From Mucilaginibacter flavus (lineage in GTDB: Bacteria; Bacteroidota; Bacteroidia; Sphingobacteriales; Sphingobacteriaceae): a stretch of DNA of 64,000 nt. The stretch is from NCBI RefSeq assembly GCF_030409315.1, contig NZ_JAUFPS010000018.1, positions 723-64,722 on the forward strand, read 5' to 3'. Each line of letters begins with the position of its first letter. Positions within the stretch are counted from its first letter, which is position 1. Below are positions 44,010 through 53,032 of the stretch, one piece after another. Made by a program: the position numbers and the translations under genes. Under the pieces are notes generated by a model. It was not told the DNA's origin, ran no database searches, and saw only the letters and a list, made by a program, of their open reading frames with translations.

Positions 44010-45725
44010 CTACCTTAATGAAAAATGTTCAGCTATCGGACCTAAGGCTAATGCCGGGAAGAATGACAGCGCGGCTATAATTACAATCACCGCGAAGATC
44101 ATCAGCCCAAAAGTGGAGGTATCACTTTTCAACGTACCGGCCGATTCTGGTATGTATTTTTTGTTGGCCAATAAACCCGCAATAGCCAGCGGACCAATTA
44201 TTGGTAAAAACCTGCCCAGTATCATCACAATACCGGTGGTTACGTTCCAGAAAATGTTACCATCGCCCAGACCTTCAAAACCCGAACCGTTGTTGGCAGC
44301 AGATGAAGTATACTCATACAGCATTTCAGAAAAGCCGTGATTACCGGGATTATTTAACCAGGTTGATGGCTTAACCGCCCAATCGGCACCGGGCATGTGC
44401 ACAACCACGTATGATGATATGGCCAGGCCAACCAAAATGATGAAGGGGTGTAATAATGCTATTAACGATGCGATCTTCATTTCCCGGGCTTCAATCTTTC
44501 GGCCCAAAAACTCGGGGGTTCGCCCTACCATCAAGCCGGAAATAAATACCGCGATGATGATAAAGACGTAAAAGTTAAGCACGCCAACACCACAGCCGCC
44601 ATAAAAGCAGTTCACCATCATACCTAACAACATCATGGTACCAGATACCGGCATGGCACTATCGTGCATGGAGTTAACAGATCCGGTGGAAATAATGGTT
44701 GTCAACACACTCCAGTAGGCAGAGTTTGCCGGACCAAACCTGACTTCTTTACCTTCCATAGCACCGGTTGGCTGACTGATGCCCATATGGGCTATAGCAG
44801 GGTTGCCGTTAATTTCGGCATTCATGGTTGGGATAAGCAATAGCAGCATACCCAGTGTCATAACCCCGAAGATCACGTAGGCGAATTTCTTTTTGTTTAA
44901 ATAAAAACCCAGGGCAAATACCAGCGCTATAGGAATTACGCATTGGGCAACCAGCTCCACCGTATTGGTTAAGTAGTTGGGATTTTCGATAGGATGGGCA
45001 GAATTGGCACCAAACCAGCCACCACCATTGGTACCCAGGTGTTTGATAGCTACCAGGGCAGCAACCGGTCCGCGGGATACGTGAACGGTATCACCTTGCA
45101 TACTAATAAACGTGTCTTTTCCGGCGTAACTGGTGGTCATGCCATTAAAGGCGAAGATAACCGCTATTACAAATGAGATGGGCAATAATACGCGGGTGAT
45201 TGATTTTACAAAGTAGTCCCAAAAGTTACCTAATTTATCGGTCACCTTATCTTTCATGGCTTTGTACAAAACAATAAGCGCGGCAATACCAGTAGCGGCA
45301 GACACAAAGTGCAAAAACATAAACACAAAGTGCTGTGTAAAGTAAGTAGCACCGCTTTCGCCCGAGTAGTGTTGCAGGTTACAGTTAACCAAAAAGCTGA
45401 TGGCGGTATTAAAAGCGGTATCTGGCGATTGGCCGGTATTGGCATCGGGGTTAAGTGGCAAATGGCCTTGTGCCATCAAACAAACAAAGGCATATATCAG
45501 CCATACGCTATTAATGGTAAGCAGGGCAAATAAATGCTGTTTCCAGTTCATTTCCTTTTTAGGATCGATGCCGCTAAAGCGGAAAATAAACCGCTCAACA
45601 GGGGCCAGGAAATCAAGCCAGGTTTTCTCGCCCTTAAAAATACGGGCTATGTAACGGCCAAGGGGAATGGCAATTGCAAGCGTGAGCAGGTAGGTAAATA
45701 TTACACCTGAAATTTCAGTGTTCAT
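44010..45725 (-). CDS. kdpA: Potassium-transporting ATPase subunit A
   Basis: 571-aa K+-channel-like subunit of KdpFABC, ten membrane helices. Selectivity-filter regions include SFLVNCNLQHYSGESG, KHLGTNGGGWFGANSAHP, CFYGGCGVGVLN and SAANNGSGFEGLG. Start MNTEISGVIFTYLL follows kdpF by 11 bp. Normal length. High-affinity K+ uptake under K+ limitation. Confidence 0.97.
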   Translation of the reverse strand: MNTEISGVIFTYLLTLAIAIPLGRYIARIFKGEKTWLDFLAPVERFIFRFSGIDPKKEMNWKQHLFALLTINSVWLIYAFVCLMAQGHLPLNPDANTGQSPDTAFNTAISFLVNCNLQHYSGESGATYFTQHFVFMFLHFVSAATGIAALIVLYKAMKDKVTDKLGNFWDYFVKSITRVLLPISFVIAVIFAFNGMTTSYAGKDTFISMQGDTVHVSRGPVAALVAIKHLGTNGGGWFGANSAHPIENPNYLTNTVELVAQCVIPIALVFALGFYLNKKKFAYVIFGVMTLGMLLLLIPTMNAEINGNPAIAHMGISQPTGAMEGKEVRFGPANSAYWSVLTTIISTGSVNSMHDSAMPVSGTMMLLGMMVNCFYGGCGVGVLNFYVFIIIAVFISGLMVGRTPEFLGRKIEAREMKIASLIALLHPFIILVGLAISSYVVVHMPGADWAVKPSTWLNNPGNHGFSEMLYEYTSSAANNGSGFEGLGDGNIFWNVTTGIVMILGRFLPIIGPLAIAGLLANKKYIPESAGTLKSDTSTFGLMIFAVIVIIAALSFFPALALGPIAEHFSLR

Positions 45726-45736
45726 GATTTTAATAA

Positions 45737-45814
45737 TTAAAATTTTTCGGGTTTAAGCAGCACGTACACCATGTATACAAACACGGCTATGGCCACAATG
45801 AATAATGCGATCAT
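45737..45814 (-). CDS. kdpF: Potassium-transporting ATPase subunit F
   Basis: 25-aa single-helix peptide: MIALFIVAIAVFVYMVYVLL, then KPEKF. The YVLLKPEKF ending is diagnostic for KdpF, which stabilises the Kdp complex. It lies 11 bp before kdpA and 5 bp after the stop of another 30-codon ORF. Too short for standard callers. Confidence 0.93.
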   Translation of the reverse strand: MIALFIVAIAVFVYMVYVLLKPEKF

Positions 45815-45819
45815 GGTGA

Positions 45820-45912
45820 TTAAATTTTTTCGAAGTAATTAACTGATTTGAAAAAGATCCAGAAGATGACCGCAAAGGTCACCACGTAAATTGCAATCTG
45901 TAAAACATCCAT
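45820..45912 (-). CDS. 30-aa membrane peptide leading the kdp operon
   Basis: Reads MDVLQIAIYVVTFAVIFWIF, then FKSVNYFEKI: one membrane helix with a short charged tail, ATG start. The stop is 5 bp before kdpF, so the spacing is operon-like, and it is the first ORF after the sigma-54-like site. I do not know a named family. It could be a further small Kdp subunit or a leader peptide. Confidence 0.65.
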   Translation of the reverse strand: MDVLQIAIYVVTFAVIFWIFFKSVNYFEKI

Positions 45913-45936
45913 AGTTTTAGTTTTTGCAGGAGGGTT

Positions 45937-45953
45937 TACCAAGCCGATGCCAA
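45937..45953 (-). promoter_or_regulatory. Candidate sigma-54-like promoter of the kdp operon
   Basis: On the minus strand TTGGCAT, four bases, then TTGGTA: a full -24 TTGGCA, with a G ten bases after the GG but no GC at -12. It ends 24 nt before the ATG of the 30-aa ORF, exactly as at 7264-7280. An inverted repeat CTATCA-TTT-TGATAG at 46041-46055, ~90 bp upstream, could be an activator site. Confidence 0.4.
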
Positions 45954-46144
45954 TAAATACCAAAACCAATTAAACAAATGATTTACAGCTATTTATTTAG
46001 TTTTATAGGTTTTAAAATGGTTGAACCGATTAAAAATGGGCTATCATTTTGATAGGATATTATCAATCTGCGACAGTGCGTCACCTCTGAAGAAAATGTT
46101 GGCAGGGATGTATCAATCTTACGTTTTGAGCCGTAAATATTGAT

Positions 46145-46615
46145 ATGAAAAAACTACCTGCACCTATCCAAACCTTAAGTTTACTAACCGTGGTTCTATT
46201 GCTCACGTTTGCCGCCTGTAAAAAAGAAACAAAAACCACCTCCATTGATATTACGGGCAAGTGGGCCCTTACCCAATTCCAGGGCATACAGCAATATGAG
46301 TTTAAAAGCGATCAAACTGCGGAATTTAATGTTATCGCTACAGATTCGGTTACCAAGCAGGTAATCGGCTATCGCTACAAAAGTACCGGGAGTTATACCA
46401 TTAAAAACGATTCGTTGATGATGTTTAATCTTAAATCGTACACAAACTCAAAGAGTACTTATGGGCCTGCTACGGAGCTTGTCCCAACCAACGGCCCAAA
46501 AACCAGTAGCTATAAAGTATCTTTAAATAACCAAAAGAATAAGCTTTCCCTTTATTTTACCTGCCCGCCAAATGCCGATTGTGTTCCTTCGCCCATGGTT
46601 TTTAACAAACAGTAA
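46145..46615 (+). CDS. Lipocalin-like lipoprotein
   Basis: 156-aa lipoprotein. The signal peptide ends in the lipobox TFAAC (Cys about residue 25), then a charged linker. The mature part begins ITGKWALTQFQGIQQYEFKS and continues with alternating strands (YRYKSTGSYTIKNDSLMMF), the usual look of lipocalin-like/DUF lipoproteins of this phylum: GKW, then Y-x-F-x-x-D. Divergent from the kdp operon, sharing its upstream region. Ligand unknown. Confidence 0.7.
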   Translation: MKKLPAPIQTLSLLTVVLLLTFAACKKETKTTSIDITGKWALTQFQGIQQYEFKSDQTAEFNVIATDSVTKQVIGYRYKSTGSYTIKNDSLMMFNLKSYTNSKSTYGPATELVPTNGPKTSSYKVSLNNQKNKLSLYFTCPPNADCVPSPMVFNKQ

Positions 46616-46619
46616 TAGC

Positions 46620-46850
46620 TACAAGAATTGGTTTTTTTTGAAAAGAGTTTATGCTTTCTGAATAGTGCTGGGATTATATTAATGGATTATCTGAACTTTG
46701 ATTGTTAGGGTTAAAGGATAAGCGGGATTGTATTTCTTGCAGCGGTTTTAATTCTTGACTCTTGACTCTTTTTCCAGGCATTGCCTGCTGCCCACGCTTT
46801 TTGCTTTGAGCGGCGTTACTTTAAGTGTTTAAAATATAAATATCAAATAC
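46620..46850. other. Intergenic stretch with a family A fragment
   Basis: Contains AATTCTTGACTCTTGACTC at about 46749-46767 (family A) followed by an AGGCATTGCCT palindrome. No gene seen. Confidence 0.5.
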
Positions 46851-46853
46851 CTC

Positions 46854-47408
46854 ATGATACGTCCAGCGATCCCAACAGATGCCTATGCCCTTAGTGAGCT
46901 GATTATCCTGGCCATGGATAAACTTGCCAATAAATTTGCAGGCAGTGATGATCCTGCTGATGTCATGCAGCTGTTTGAAAAATTTACCCGCCAAACCGGC
47001 AACCAGTACAGTTACGAGAACGCGTTGGTTTATGAAGATGAAAATGGTGTTTGCGGTATGATCATAGGCTACAACGGTGCCGATCTGGATAAATTAAGAA
47101 CTCCGTTTTTGAATTATATTAAAAAAGAGTGTGGCTTTGATCAAGCTATAGCAGATGAAACGCAGACCGGCGAATATTATATTGATTGTTTAAGCGTATT
47201 CCCCAGTCATCAGGGAAAAGGCATAGCCAAAGCGCTCATTAAATCTTTGATTGAATATGCCGCGCAAAAAGGACATTTTATAACCGGGCTAATTGTTCAT
47301 CAACAAAATACACTGGCTAAAAAATTATATGTGAACCTTGGGTTTAAAGTGGTTAACAAAAAGATTTTTGTGGGCGATGTTTATGAGCATTTGCAGTATG
47401 GCATGTAA
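46854..47408 (+). CDS. GNAT-family N-acetyltransferase
   Basis: 184-aa acetyltransferase: MIRPAIPTDAYALSELIILA at the N-terminus, YIDCLSVFPSHQGKGIAKAL as the acetyl-CoA loop (Q-x-x-G-x-A) near residue 120, and LAKKLYVNLGFKVVNKK near the end. Full-length GNAT fold. The substrate is unknown. Confidence 0.88.
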   Translation: MIRPAIPTDAYALSELIILAMDKLANKFAGSDDPADVMQLFEKFTRQTGNQYSYENALVYEDENGVCGMIIGYNGADLDKLRTPFLNYIKKECGFDQAIADETQTGEYYIDCLSVFPSHQGKGIAKALIKSLIEYAAQKGHFITGLIVHQQNTLAKKLYVNLGFKVVNKKIFVGDVYEHLQYGM

Positions 47409-47426
47409 GTGTTTGAGTTTTTTGTA

Positions 47427-47448
47427 GAGACGCAATATTTTGCGTCTC
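47427..47448. repeat. GAGACGCAA palindrome
   Basis: GAGACGCAA / TTGCGTCTC with a 4-nt centre. A related AGACGCAAAATGTTGTGTGTC stretch follows ~65 bp on. This repeat type is common in Bacteroidota intergenic DNA. Confidence 0.65.
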
Positions 47449-47605
47449 CCGCGTGCAAATCGAATTTGCAAATCGGCTGGTACAAATTTGCTCTATACAC
47501 CCAAAGACGCAAAATGTTGTGTGTCTACGTGAAAGCGGGGTGTTGTACAACTGTCTTCTAAACATCATAATATCCCAAATAGAATACTGGCTTGGCCAAA
47601 GCGGG

Positions 47606-47613
47606 TATCTTTG
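47606..47613 (+). promoter_or_regulatory. -7 box (TATCTTTG) of the Bcr/CflA-type gene
   Basis: Perfect TAnnTTTG match, 72 nt before the ATG at 47686. No good -33 element is seen. Confidence 0.35.
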
Positions 47614-47685
47614 CGGCTTATAACAGCCGGTCACGGAATCAGTATATCTTAATCTTTCCTATCCGGCAGGTAAATTCTAATTCAT

Positions 47686-48909
47686 ATGTTCTCAACGCTT
47701 GCAGTGCCCAAAACAATAAAGGAAAGGCACCAGGGTATAGCCAATTTACTGGCTTTCGCATTAATCCCGCTTTCCGGTTTTGCTACAGATATTTATATTC
47801 CATCGTTACCAACCATGGCCGCCGAGCTGCATGTGGGCAGCATACAAGTGCAATTAACCTTAACGCTGTTTTTAATAAGCTATGGTGTTACGCAGCTTTT
47901 TATCGGCAGCGTGCTGGATAGCTTTGGCAGGTATCATTTAAGTTTAATTAGTTTGCTGCTGTTTGCCATAGCCAGTGTAGTTATTGCCAATACCTCCAAT
48001 ATTTATATCATTTACCTCATGCGTATTTTGCACGGTATTACGGTTGGTGGTGTGGTGGTATCCAAACGTGCTTATTTTATAGATCTGTTTTCGGGCGAGA
48101 AGCTGAAGAATTACCTCAGTATGTTTTCCATCATCTGGTCTACCGGGCCAATTGTAGCACCTTTCCTGGGGGGATACCTGCAAACAGCTTATGGGTGGAA
48201 ATCAAATTTTTACTTCCTGGGGATATTTGCCATCATACTGGCTGTTTTTGAAATGATTTTCAGCGGCGAAACCCTCAAAAACTTCGCGGCTTTCAATATC
48301 AAAAAGATAAGCGGCGTTTATGCCGATATGATCAAAACCTCAAGCTTTACCCTTGGGCTGATTATGATAGGTCTGGCTTATTGTATGGTGATGATCTACA
48401 ACATGACCGGGCCGTTTATCATCGAACATACCCTGCACCTATCGCCGGTTGTGGCGGGCTATAGTTCATTGGTATTAGGCATAGCCTGGCTAATAGGCGG
48501 CCTTATTGGCAAGGCTACCATCAACAAACCATTTTTTAAGCGGATGGTGTTAAACTTAACCTTGCAAGTGATATTTGTAGTGGTAATGCTGATCAGTATG
48601 CGGTATATCACCAATTTATTTACGCTGATATTTTTCGCCTTTATTATTCACATTGCGGCGGGCTACACGTTCAATAACTTTTTTACCTATTGCTTAAGCC
48701 GTTTCCCCAAAAACGCAGGTATAGCCAGCGGACTAACAGGCGGTATTAATTACATGATCGTATCGTTTTTTAGTTACAGCATTGTAGCCCTGCTGCCGGC
48801 AAAAGATGAGCATAACCTCGGCTATAGTTATTTTGTACTGATCATATTATCGGTTATTGTAATGCTGATTTTGAAGCTGAAAAAAGAGTTGCTGAGCGAA
48901 GGGGTATAG
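47686..48909 (+). CDS. MFS multidrug efflux transporter, Bcr/CflA family
   Basis: 407-aa, 12 membrane helices. The Bcr/CflA signature is seen in LIPLSGFATDIYIPSLPTMA (helix 1 with the conserved Asp) and GSVLDSFGRYHLSL (motif A). RILHGITVGGVVVSKRAYF follows in helix 4. Probable proton-driven exporter of drugs or toxic metabolites; specificity unknown. Single gene. Confidence 0.9.
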   Translation: MFSTLAVPKTIKERHQGIANLLAFALIPLSGFATDIYIPSLPTMAAELHVGSIQVQLTLTLFLISYGVTQLFIGSVLDSFGRYHLSLISLLLFAIASVVIANTSNIYIIYLMRILHGITVGGVVVSKRAYFIDLFSGEKLKNYLSMFSIIWSTGPIVAPFLGGYLQTAYGWKSNFYFLGIFAIILAVFEMIFSGETLKNFAAFNIKKISGVYADMIKTSSFTLGLIMIGLAYCMVMIYNMTGPFIIEHTLHLSPVVAGYSSLVLGIAWLIGGLIGKATINKPFFKRMVLNLTLQVIFVVVMLISMRYITNLFTLIFFAFIIHIAAGYTFNNFFTYCLSRFPKNAGIASGLTGGINYMIVSFFSYSIVALLPAKDEHNLGYSYFVLIILSVIVMLILKLKKELLSEGV

Positions 48910-48911
48910 GA

Positions 48912-49028
48912 CTTAACTAATCGCTGCCGCGAGTTTAGCATAGCGTAACTCGTGGTTAAAAGTAAGCTTTCAGCTTACGTATTTTAAAAGCTTATACTGT
49001 CTGCTGAGCGCAGGTTATATCGCAGGGA
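48912..49028. repeat. Short inverted repeats after the MFS gene
   Basis: CGAGTTTAGCATAGCGTAACTCG (about 48930-48952) and GTAAGCTTTCAGCTTAC (48962-48978) are each palindromic. Similar AGCTGAAAGCTG/AGCTGAAAGTT pieces occur at 49530-49570 on the far side of the next gene, so that gene is bracketed by them. Confidence 0.5.
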
Positions 49029-49484
49029 TTAAAGCTTGTAAACTATCTCATATAGTTCTTGTAGTGGATCTTCGCCTTTGAGTCCATAATCGTCTACTAT
49101 AACGTTCCCGATATCGGTATAAAATATTATAGTCGATCTGGGTTGATCCGTTTCATTAACAGTATATTTATTTTTAAGCTTTTTTATATTGACATTTTTA
49201 AGAATGTCGTGAATTTGTAGCATTTCGCTATTACTTAGCGAATAAACGGAGTCTTTATATTCAGAACTATAATAGAACTTTTTACAACTACTTGAATCGG
49301 TTTTTAGATTTATTAGCGCCTTAACAGAAGGAAAGCCATCTGACTCTACTCCGAAAGCGCTTAAATTCATTTCAATTTTTAAAACAGAATTTGTTGAAGT
49401 TTTATTTTGGCAGGCCGTAATTAACATTAAAGGCAAAGCTATTATTAGCAGGCAAAAAAGAGTAGGTAATCGTAAATGAGGCAT
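49029..49484 (-). CDS. Hypothetical lipoprotein
   Basis: 151-aa protein with lipoprotein signal (LLIIALPLMLITAC, Cys about residue 25). The mature part is polar and probably alpha/beta, with IIFYTDIGNVIVDDYG near the end. No family recognised. AT-rich relative to neighbours and bracketed by short palindromes, which may mean recent gain. Confidence 0.65.
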   Translation of the reverse strand: MPHLRLPTLFCLLIIALPLMLITACQNKTSTNSVLKIEMNLSAFGVESDGFPSVKALINLKTDSSSCKKFYYSSEYKDSVYSLSNSEMLQIHDILKNVNIKKLKNKYTVNETDQPRSTIIFYTDIGNVIVDDYGLKGEDPLQELYEIVYKL

Positions 49485-49582
49485 TGGATTTAGCTTAGGT
49501 CATTATTCAAAGCTGGATATTACCCGGCAGCTGAAAGCTGCAACCATGATACCCACGAGCTGAAAGTTCGCAGGAGTGATTC

Positions 49583-49804
49583 TTATGTTTTTAATGTTTT
49601 TTGCTTGTTTCTGAGCATAATCATCGCCTTATCGGCCCGCACTTTACGGGTGTCTTCCTGTTTGGCCGATCCTACCCAATCACAGTAACCCTGTTTGTAT
49701 GATTTGGATAGGCTTTCAAAAAAATCCATAGCCTCGGGTTCCTGGTCAAGTAATACTTGTAACTCGGCAGGAGTACCTTCAATGTGTTCGCCTTTTTTTA
49801 ACAT
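49583..49804 (-). CDS. YdeI/OmpD-associated (OmdA) family protein
   Basis: 73-aa from the ATG at 49804; the frame is open 17 codons more, but conserved sequence starts at MLKKGEHIEGTPAELQVLLD. The segment FFESLSKSYKQGYCDWVGSA, then KQEDTRKVRADKAMIMLR, is the C-terminal OmdA domain of YdeI-like proteins (bacteriocin-protection type). The function in this phylum is unproven. Here it is a stand-alone domain lacking the usual N-terminal DUF1905/DUF1801 partner. Confidence 0.8.
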   Translation of the reverse strand: MLKKGEHIEGTPAELQVLLDQEPEAMDFFESLSKSYKQGYCDWVGSAKQEDTRKVRADKAMIMLRNKQKTLKT

Positions 49805-49959
49805 GTTGGTTTTGTATGTACCAATAAATATGGTTCTATTTTTCCTATTTAACAAATTTGATTCCCAAAATGTGACTTTAAAAAAATGGCATTTGCCATA
49901 ATTACGTATAAAGTGTAATTAATACACTATGTTATTGCCCGTGCTTGGGGAATAAAATT

Positions 49960-49967
49960 TAAATTTG
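49960..49967 (+). promoter_or_regulatory. -7 box (TAAATTTG) of the MFS gene at 49992
   Basis: Perfect TAnnTTTG element, 24 nt before the ATG. The nearest upstream TTG gives a 22-nt spacer, slightly long. Confidence 0.5.
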
Positions 49968-49991
49968 CAGCATAATTTAATACCCGGAGCC

Positions 49992-51203
49992 ATGCAGGCA
50001 AAAACAAACGCAGTAATTCCCTTACCCAATGTTAATTTAACTATTATAGGTTTTGTGGCCTTCACTTTTGTGGCCTATGTAGCTATTGGGTTATCGTTGG
50101 CTGTACTGCCGGTTTATATTCATCAGCAATTGGGGTTTAGTACTATTGTGGCGGGTATTGTGATTAGTCTGCAATATGTTACCACGTTTTTATGCCGCAT
50201 GTTTGCCGGTAATATTGTTGATAAGCAGGGACCAAAACCGGCAGTAACCCTGGGTATGGCCAGTTTTACAGTAAGCGGTATTTTATTTATTGTGGCCTGC
50301 CTGTTTAAAGCTACGCCTTTGCTAAGTCTGGGTGTATTGGCACTTACCAGGCTGGTAACCGGCGTTGGCGAAGGTTTTGTAGGATCGAGCCCAATTAACT
50401 GGGCTCTTTTTGCCACCAGCGATAAACATACCGCCAAAGCCATATCATTTAACGGTATTGCCAGCTATGGCGGTATAGCCGTTGGCGCTCCGCTGGGTGT
50501 TATTATCAGTAACAATATTGGCATAAATGCTATCGGGGTATTGATAACCACGCTGGCGTTTGCCGGCTTCTTATACGCGCGCAGCAAAACGGCCTTTAAA
50601 GGAACAAGCAAAGATGCCCGCCAGGGCTTTTTGCAGGTACTTAAAAAGGTTTCGCCATATGGTATTTGCATGGGCCTTGGCGGGCTTGGTTTTGGCACTA
50701 TTTCAACCTTTATAACACTATATTACATATACCTGAAATGGGATGGCGCTGTGTTGTGCCTCTCGGCATTTAGTATCATGTTTATTTTTGGCCGGGTGGT
50801 GTTTTCAAAAGCCATTGACAATTATGGAGGGTTAAGAACCACCATTGCCTGCCTTTCGGTTGAGTGTATTGGTTTGCTCATCCTGTGGTTTGCTCCCGTG
50901 CCGCACCTTGCGGTAATTGGTGCCGGTATTACCGGGTTGGGTTTTTCGTTGGTGTTCCCGGCGCTTGGGGTTGAAGCCGTGAAACTGGTGCCGGCATCAA
51001 ACAAAGGTACGGCGCTTAGTGGTTATAGCCTGTTTATCGATATGTCTTTAGGACTAACCGGTCCGCTGGTTGGTGGTGTTGCCAGTCAGTTTGGATTAAA
51101 TTACATTTTTCCGTTTGCACTGGCCATGGTTTTGGTTGCCCTGACTATGGCGGTTGCGTTTTGGAGAAGAGCGACCGAAGCCGCTGCTGCGATGGCGAAT
51201 TAA
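49992..51203 (+). CDS. MFS transporter, YfcJ/YhhS-like
   Basis: 403-aa major facilitator with 12 helices. The ATG at 49992 is chosen because the TTG nine codons earlier overlaps the promoter box. Key parts: FVAYVAIGLSLAVLPVYIHQ (helix 1), AGNIVDKQGPKPAV (motif A) and LTRLVTGVGEGFVGSSPINW (helix 4). This matches the YfcJ/YhhS group annotated as arabinose-type exporters. Substrate unknown. Confidence 0.88.
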   Translation: MQAKTNAVIPLPNVNLTIIGFVAFTFVAYVAIGLSLAVLPVYIHQQLGFSTIVAGIVISLQYVTTFLCRMFAGNIVDKQGPKPAVTLGMASFTVSGILFIVACLFKATPLLSLGVLALTRLVTGVGEGFVGSSPINWALFATSDKHTAKAISFNGIASYGGIAVGAPLGVIISNNIGINAIGVLITTLAFAGFLYARSKTAFKGTSKDARQGFLQVLKKVSPYGICMGLGGLGFGTISTFITLYYIYLKWDGAVLCLSAFSIMFIFGRVVFSKAIDNYGGLRTTIACLSVECIGLLILWFAPVPHLAVIGAGITGLGFSLVFPALGVEAVKLVPASNKGTALSGYSLFIDMSLGLTGPLVGGVASQFGLNYIFPFALAMVLVALTMAVAFWRRATEAAAAMAN

Positions 51204-51251
51204 AATCATCATTAACCACAACCTGAAAAAGGTTTCCTTAGCACTAACCCG

Positions 51252-52163
51252 CTAATTAAAAGTTTGTCTAAACTCCAGGGGCGAAATATTTGTTTTCTTT
51301 TTAAATAGTTTATTAAACGATTGTGGATATTCAAAACCCAGCCGGTAGGCAATTTCGGCAACGGAAAGGTTGGTTATAGATAGATATTCCTTGGCTTTTT
51401 CAATCAATTTTCCCTGTATGTGCTGTTGGGCGCTTTGCCCGGTAAGGGAGCGCAGCATATCGCTTAAATAATGAGGTGATAGGTTGAGCTTATCGGCCAG
51501 TGATTCAACCGTGGGTGATCCGTTTTGTAAGTTTCGAGGGTTATCAAAGTATTCAGCAAGCAGTTTTTCCAAACGGGTTAATAAATCGTGATTTACCGCT
51601 TTACGGGTAATAAACTGCCGTTCATAAAAACGATTGCTGTAGTTTAGCAGCAGATCAATTTGCGATAAAATGATATCTTGTGTATGGCGGTCGATATGCT
51701 GATACTCTTCCTCTATTTTTTGAAAGATCTCTGCAATGTTTTTTTCTTCTTTTTCTGACAGGTGCAGCGCTTCGTTAACATCGTATGAAAAGAAACCATA
51801 ATTTTTGATGGCCGCTGCCAGCGGGTGTTTATACAAAAAATCGGGATGGAACAATAACGCGCGTCCTGTCCCGGCATCGGGGCCTAACATATCATCGTGC
51901 GGAGCATCAAGTGCCTGCACCTGCCTGGGGGCAACAAAGGTCATGAGGCCTTTATCATAATCATAATACTGCTGCCCGTACCTTACCTTACCCAGTATTC
52001 CTTTTTTTAATGAGACACAATAGAAGCCTAAAGCAAAATGTTCCCATATGGTATTATCGGTAAAACGCATATCGGCAACACTAACTACACTGATCAGCGG
52101 ATGCAGCGGCTCGGGCAAGGATACCAAATGATGAAACCGGGATATGGAATTGATAATATTCAT
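51252..52163 (-). CDS. AraC-family transcriptional regulator
   Basis: 303-aa regulator with an N-terminal cupin-like sensing part and two C-terminal HTH units at about 200-300: SLADKLNLSPHYLSDMLRSL, and SVAEIAYRLGFEYPQSFNKL with the AraC signature FKKKTNISPLEFR. The SDR gene lies 65 bp upstream in the same direction, so the regulator may control it, possibly also its own operon. Confidence 0.92.
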   Translation of the reverse strand: MNIINSISRFHHLVSLPEPLHPLISVVSVADMRFTDNTIWEHFALGFYCVSLKKGILGKVRYGQQYYDYDKGLMTFVAPRQVQALDAPHDDMLGPDAGTGRALLFHPDFLYKHPLAAAIKNYGFFSYDVNEALHLSEKEEKNIAEIFQKIEEEYQHIDRHTQDIILSQIDLLLNYSNRFYERQFITRKAVNHDLLTRLEKLLAEYFDNPRNLQNGSPTVESLADKLNLSPHYLSDMLRSLTGQSAQQHIQGKLIEKAKEYLSITNLSVAEIAYRLGFEYPQSFNKLFKKKTNISPLEFRQTFN

Positions 52164-52228
52164 ACTGATGCTCTTTTACAAATTTACAACAGGCAACCGG
52201 TTTTTAGGAGGCTGCCTGTTGCAAATAA

Positions 52229-53032
52229 TTAACCTAAAATTTGTTTCCTGATCTCTTTCCTAAATTCCTCGCTGCCAATTTCCTGTCTGCGGGCGTACAG
52301 GGCGTTGGCATCCGCCCCGGCTACGTACCTTATCCTGTCTTTACCATCGGTAGCGGCTTCGTAAACTACCTGCGCAATTTGCTGGGCGCTTGAGGCCGAT
52401 TCCATCATCACATCTACAAGGCCAAATAGTTTATCCTCTATCTCCTGGTAAGCGCCATTGGAGTTTCTGTCGAGCGATCTGCCTAAAAAATCCGTAGCGA
52501 TACCACCCGGTGCCACGGTTTTGATGCCGATGTTATGCAACCCTAACTCAAACGACATACCTTCTGACCAGCCCTCTACCGCGAATTTGGTAGCATGGTA
52601 AATAGAGTGCAGCGGGAATGTTAAAAAGCCCCCCATAGAAGTAGTACTGATGAACAAGCCGCTTTTCTTTTCCCTGAAGTACGGAATAAAAGCCTGCGTA
52701 ACCCGTATTACGCCCAGCAGGTTGGTGTTAACCTGTTTTAAAACCTGCTCGTCGCTCAATGCTTCTAACGCGCCCATCAGCCCGTAGCCGGCATTATTAA
52801 ATACCACATTAACCGGATGCAAGGCAATTGCTTTAGCTACGGTAGTTTTAATCTGTTCGGGGTTGGTAACATCAAGTGGTAGCAGGGTAACGTTTTCCAA
52901 TTGCGATAACTCTGTTTCTTTTTCGGGGTTGCGCATGGTGGCAATTACATTCCAGCCTTTTGATTGAAATAGTTTGGCGGTGGCTTTACCCAAACCTGTT
53001 GATGCGCCTGTTATAAAGATTGTATTTTGCAT
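52229..53032 (-). CDS. SDR-family oxidoreductase
   Basis: 267-aa classical short-chain dehydrogenase: FITGASTGLGKATAKLF cofactor motif, FNNAGYGLMG, catalytic Ser in ISTTSMGG and Tyr/Lys in YHATKFAVEGW. Substrate unknown. Upstream of, and co-directional with, the AraC gene. Confidence 0.92.
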   Translation of the reverse strand: MQNTIFITGASTGLGKATAKLFQSKGWNVIATMRNPEKETELSQLENVTLLPLDVTNPEQIKTTVAKAIALHPVNVVFNNAGYGLMGALEALSDEQVLKQVNTNLLGVIRVTQAFIPYFREKKSGLFISTTSMGGFLTFPLHSIYHATKFAVEGWSEGMSFELGLHNIGIKTVAPGGIATDFLGRSLDRNSNGAYQEIEDKLFGLVDVMMESASSAQQIAQVVYEAATDGKDRIRYVAGADANALYARRQEIGSEEFRKEIRKQILG

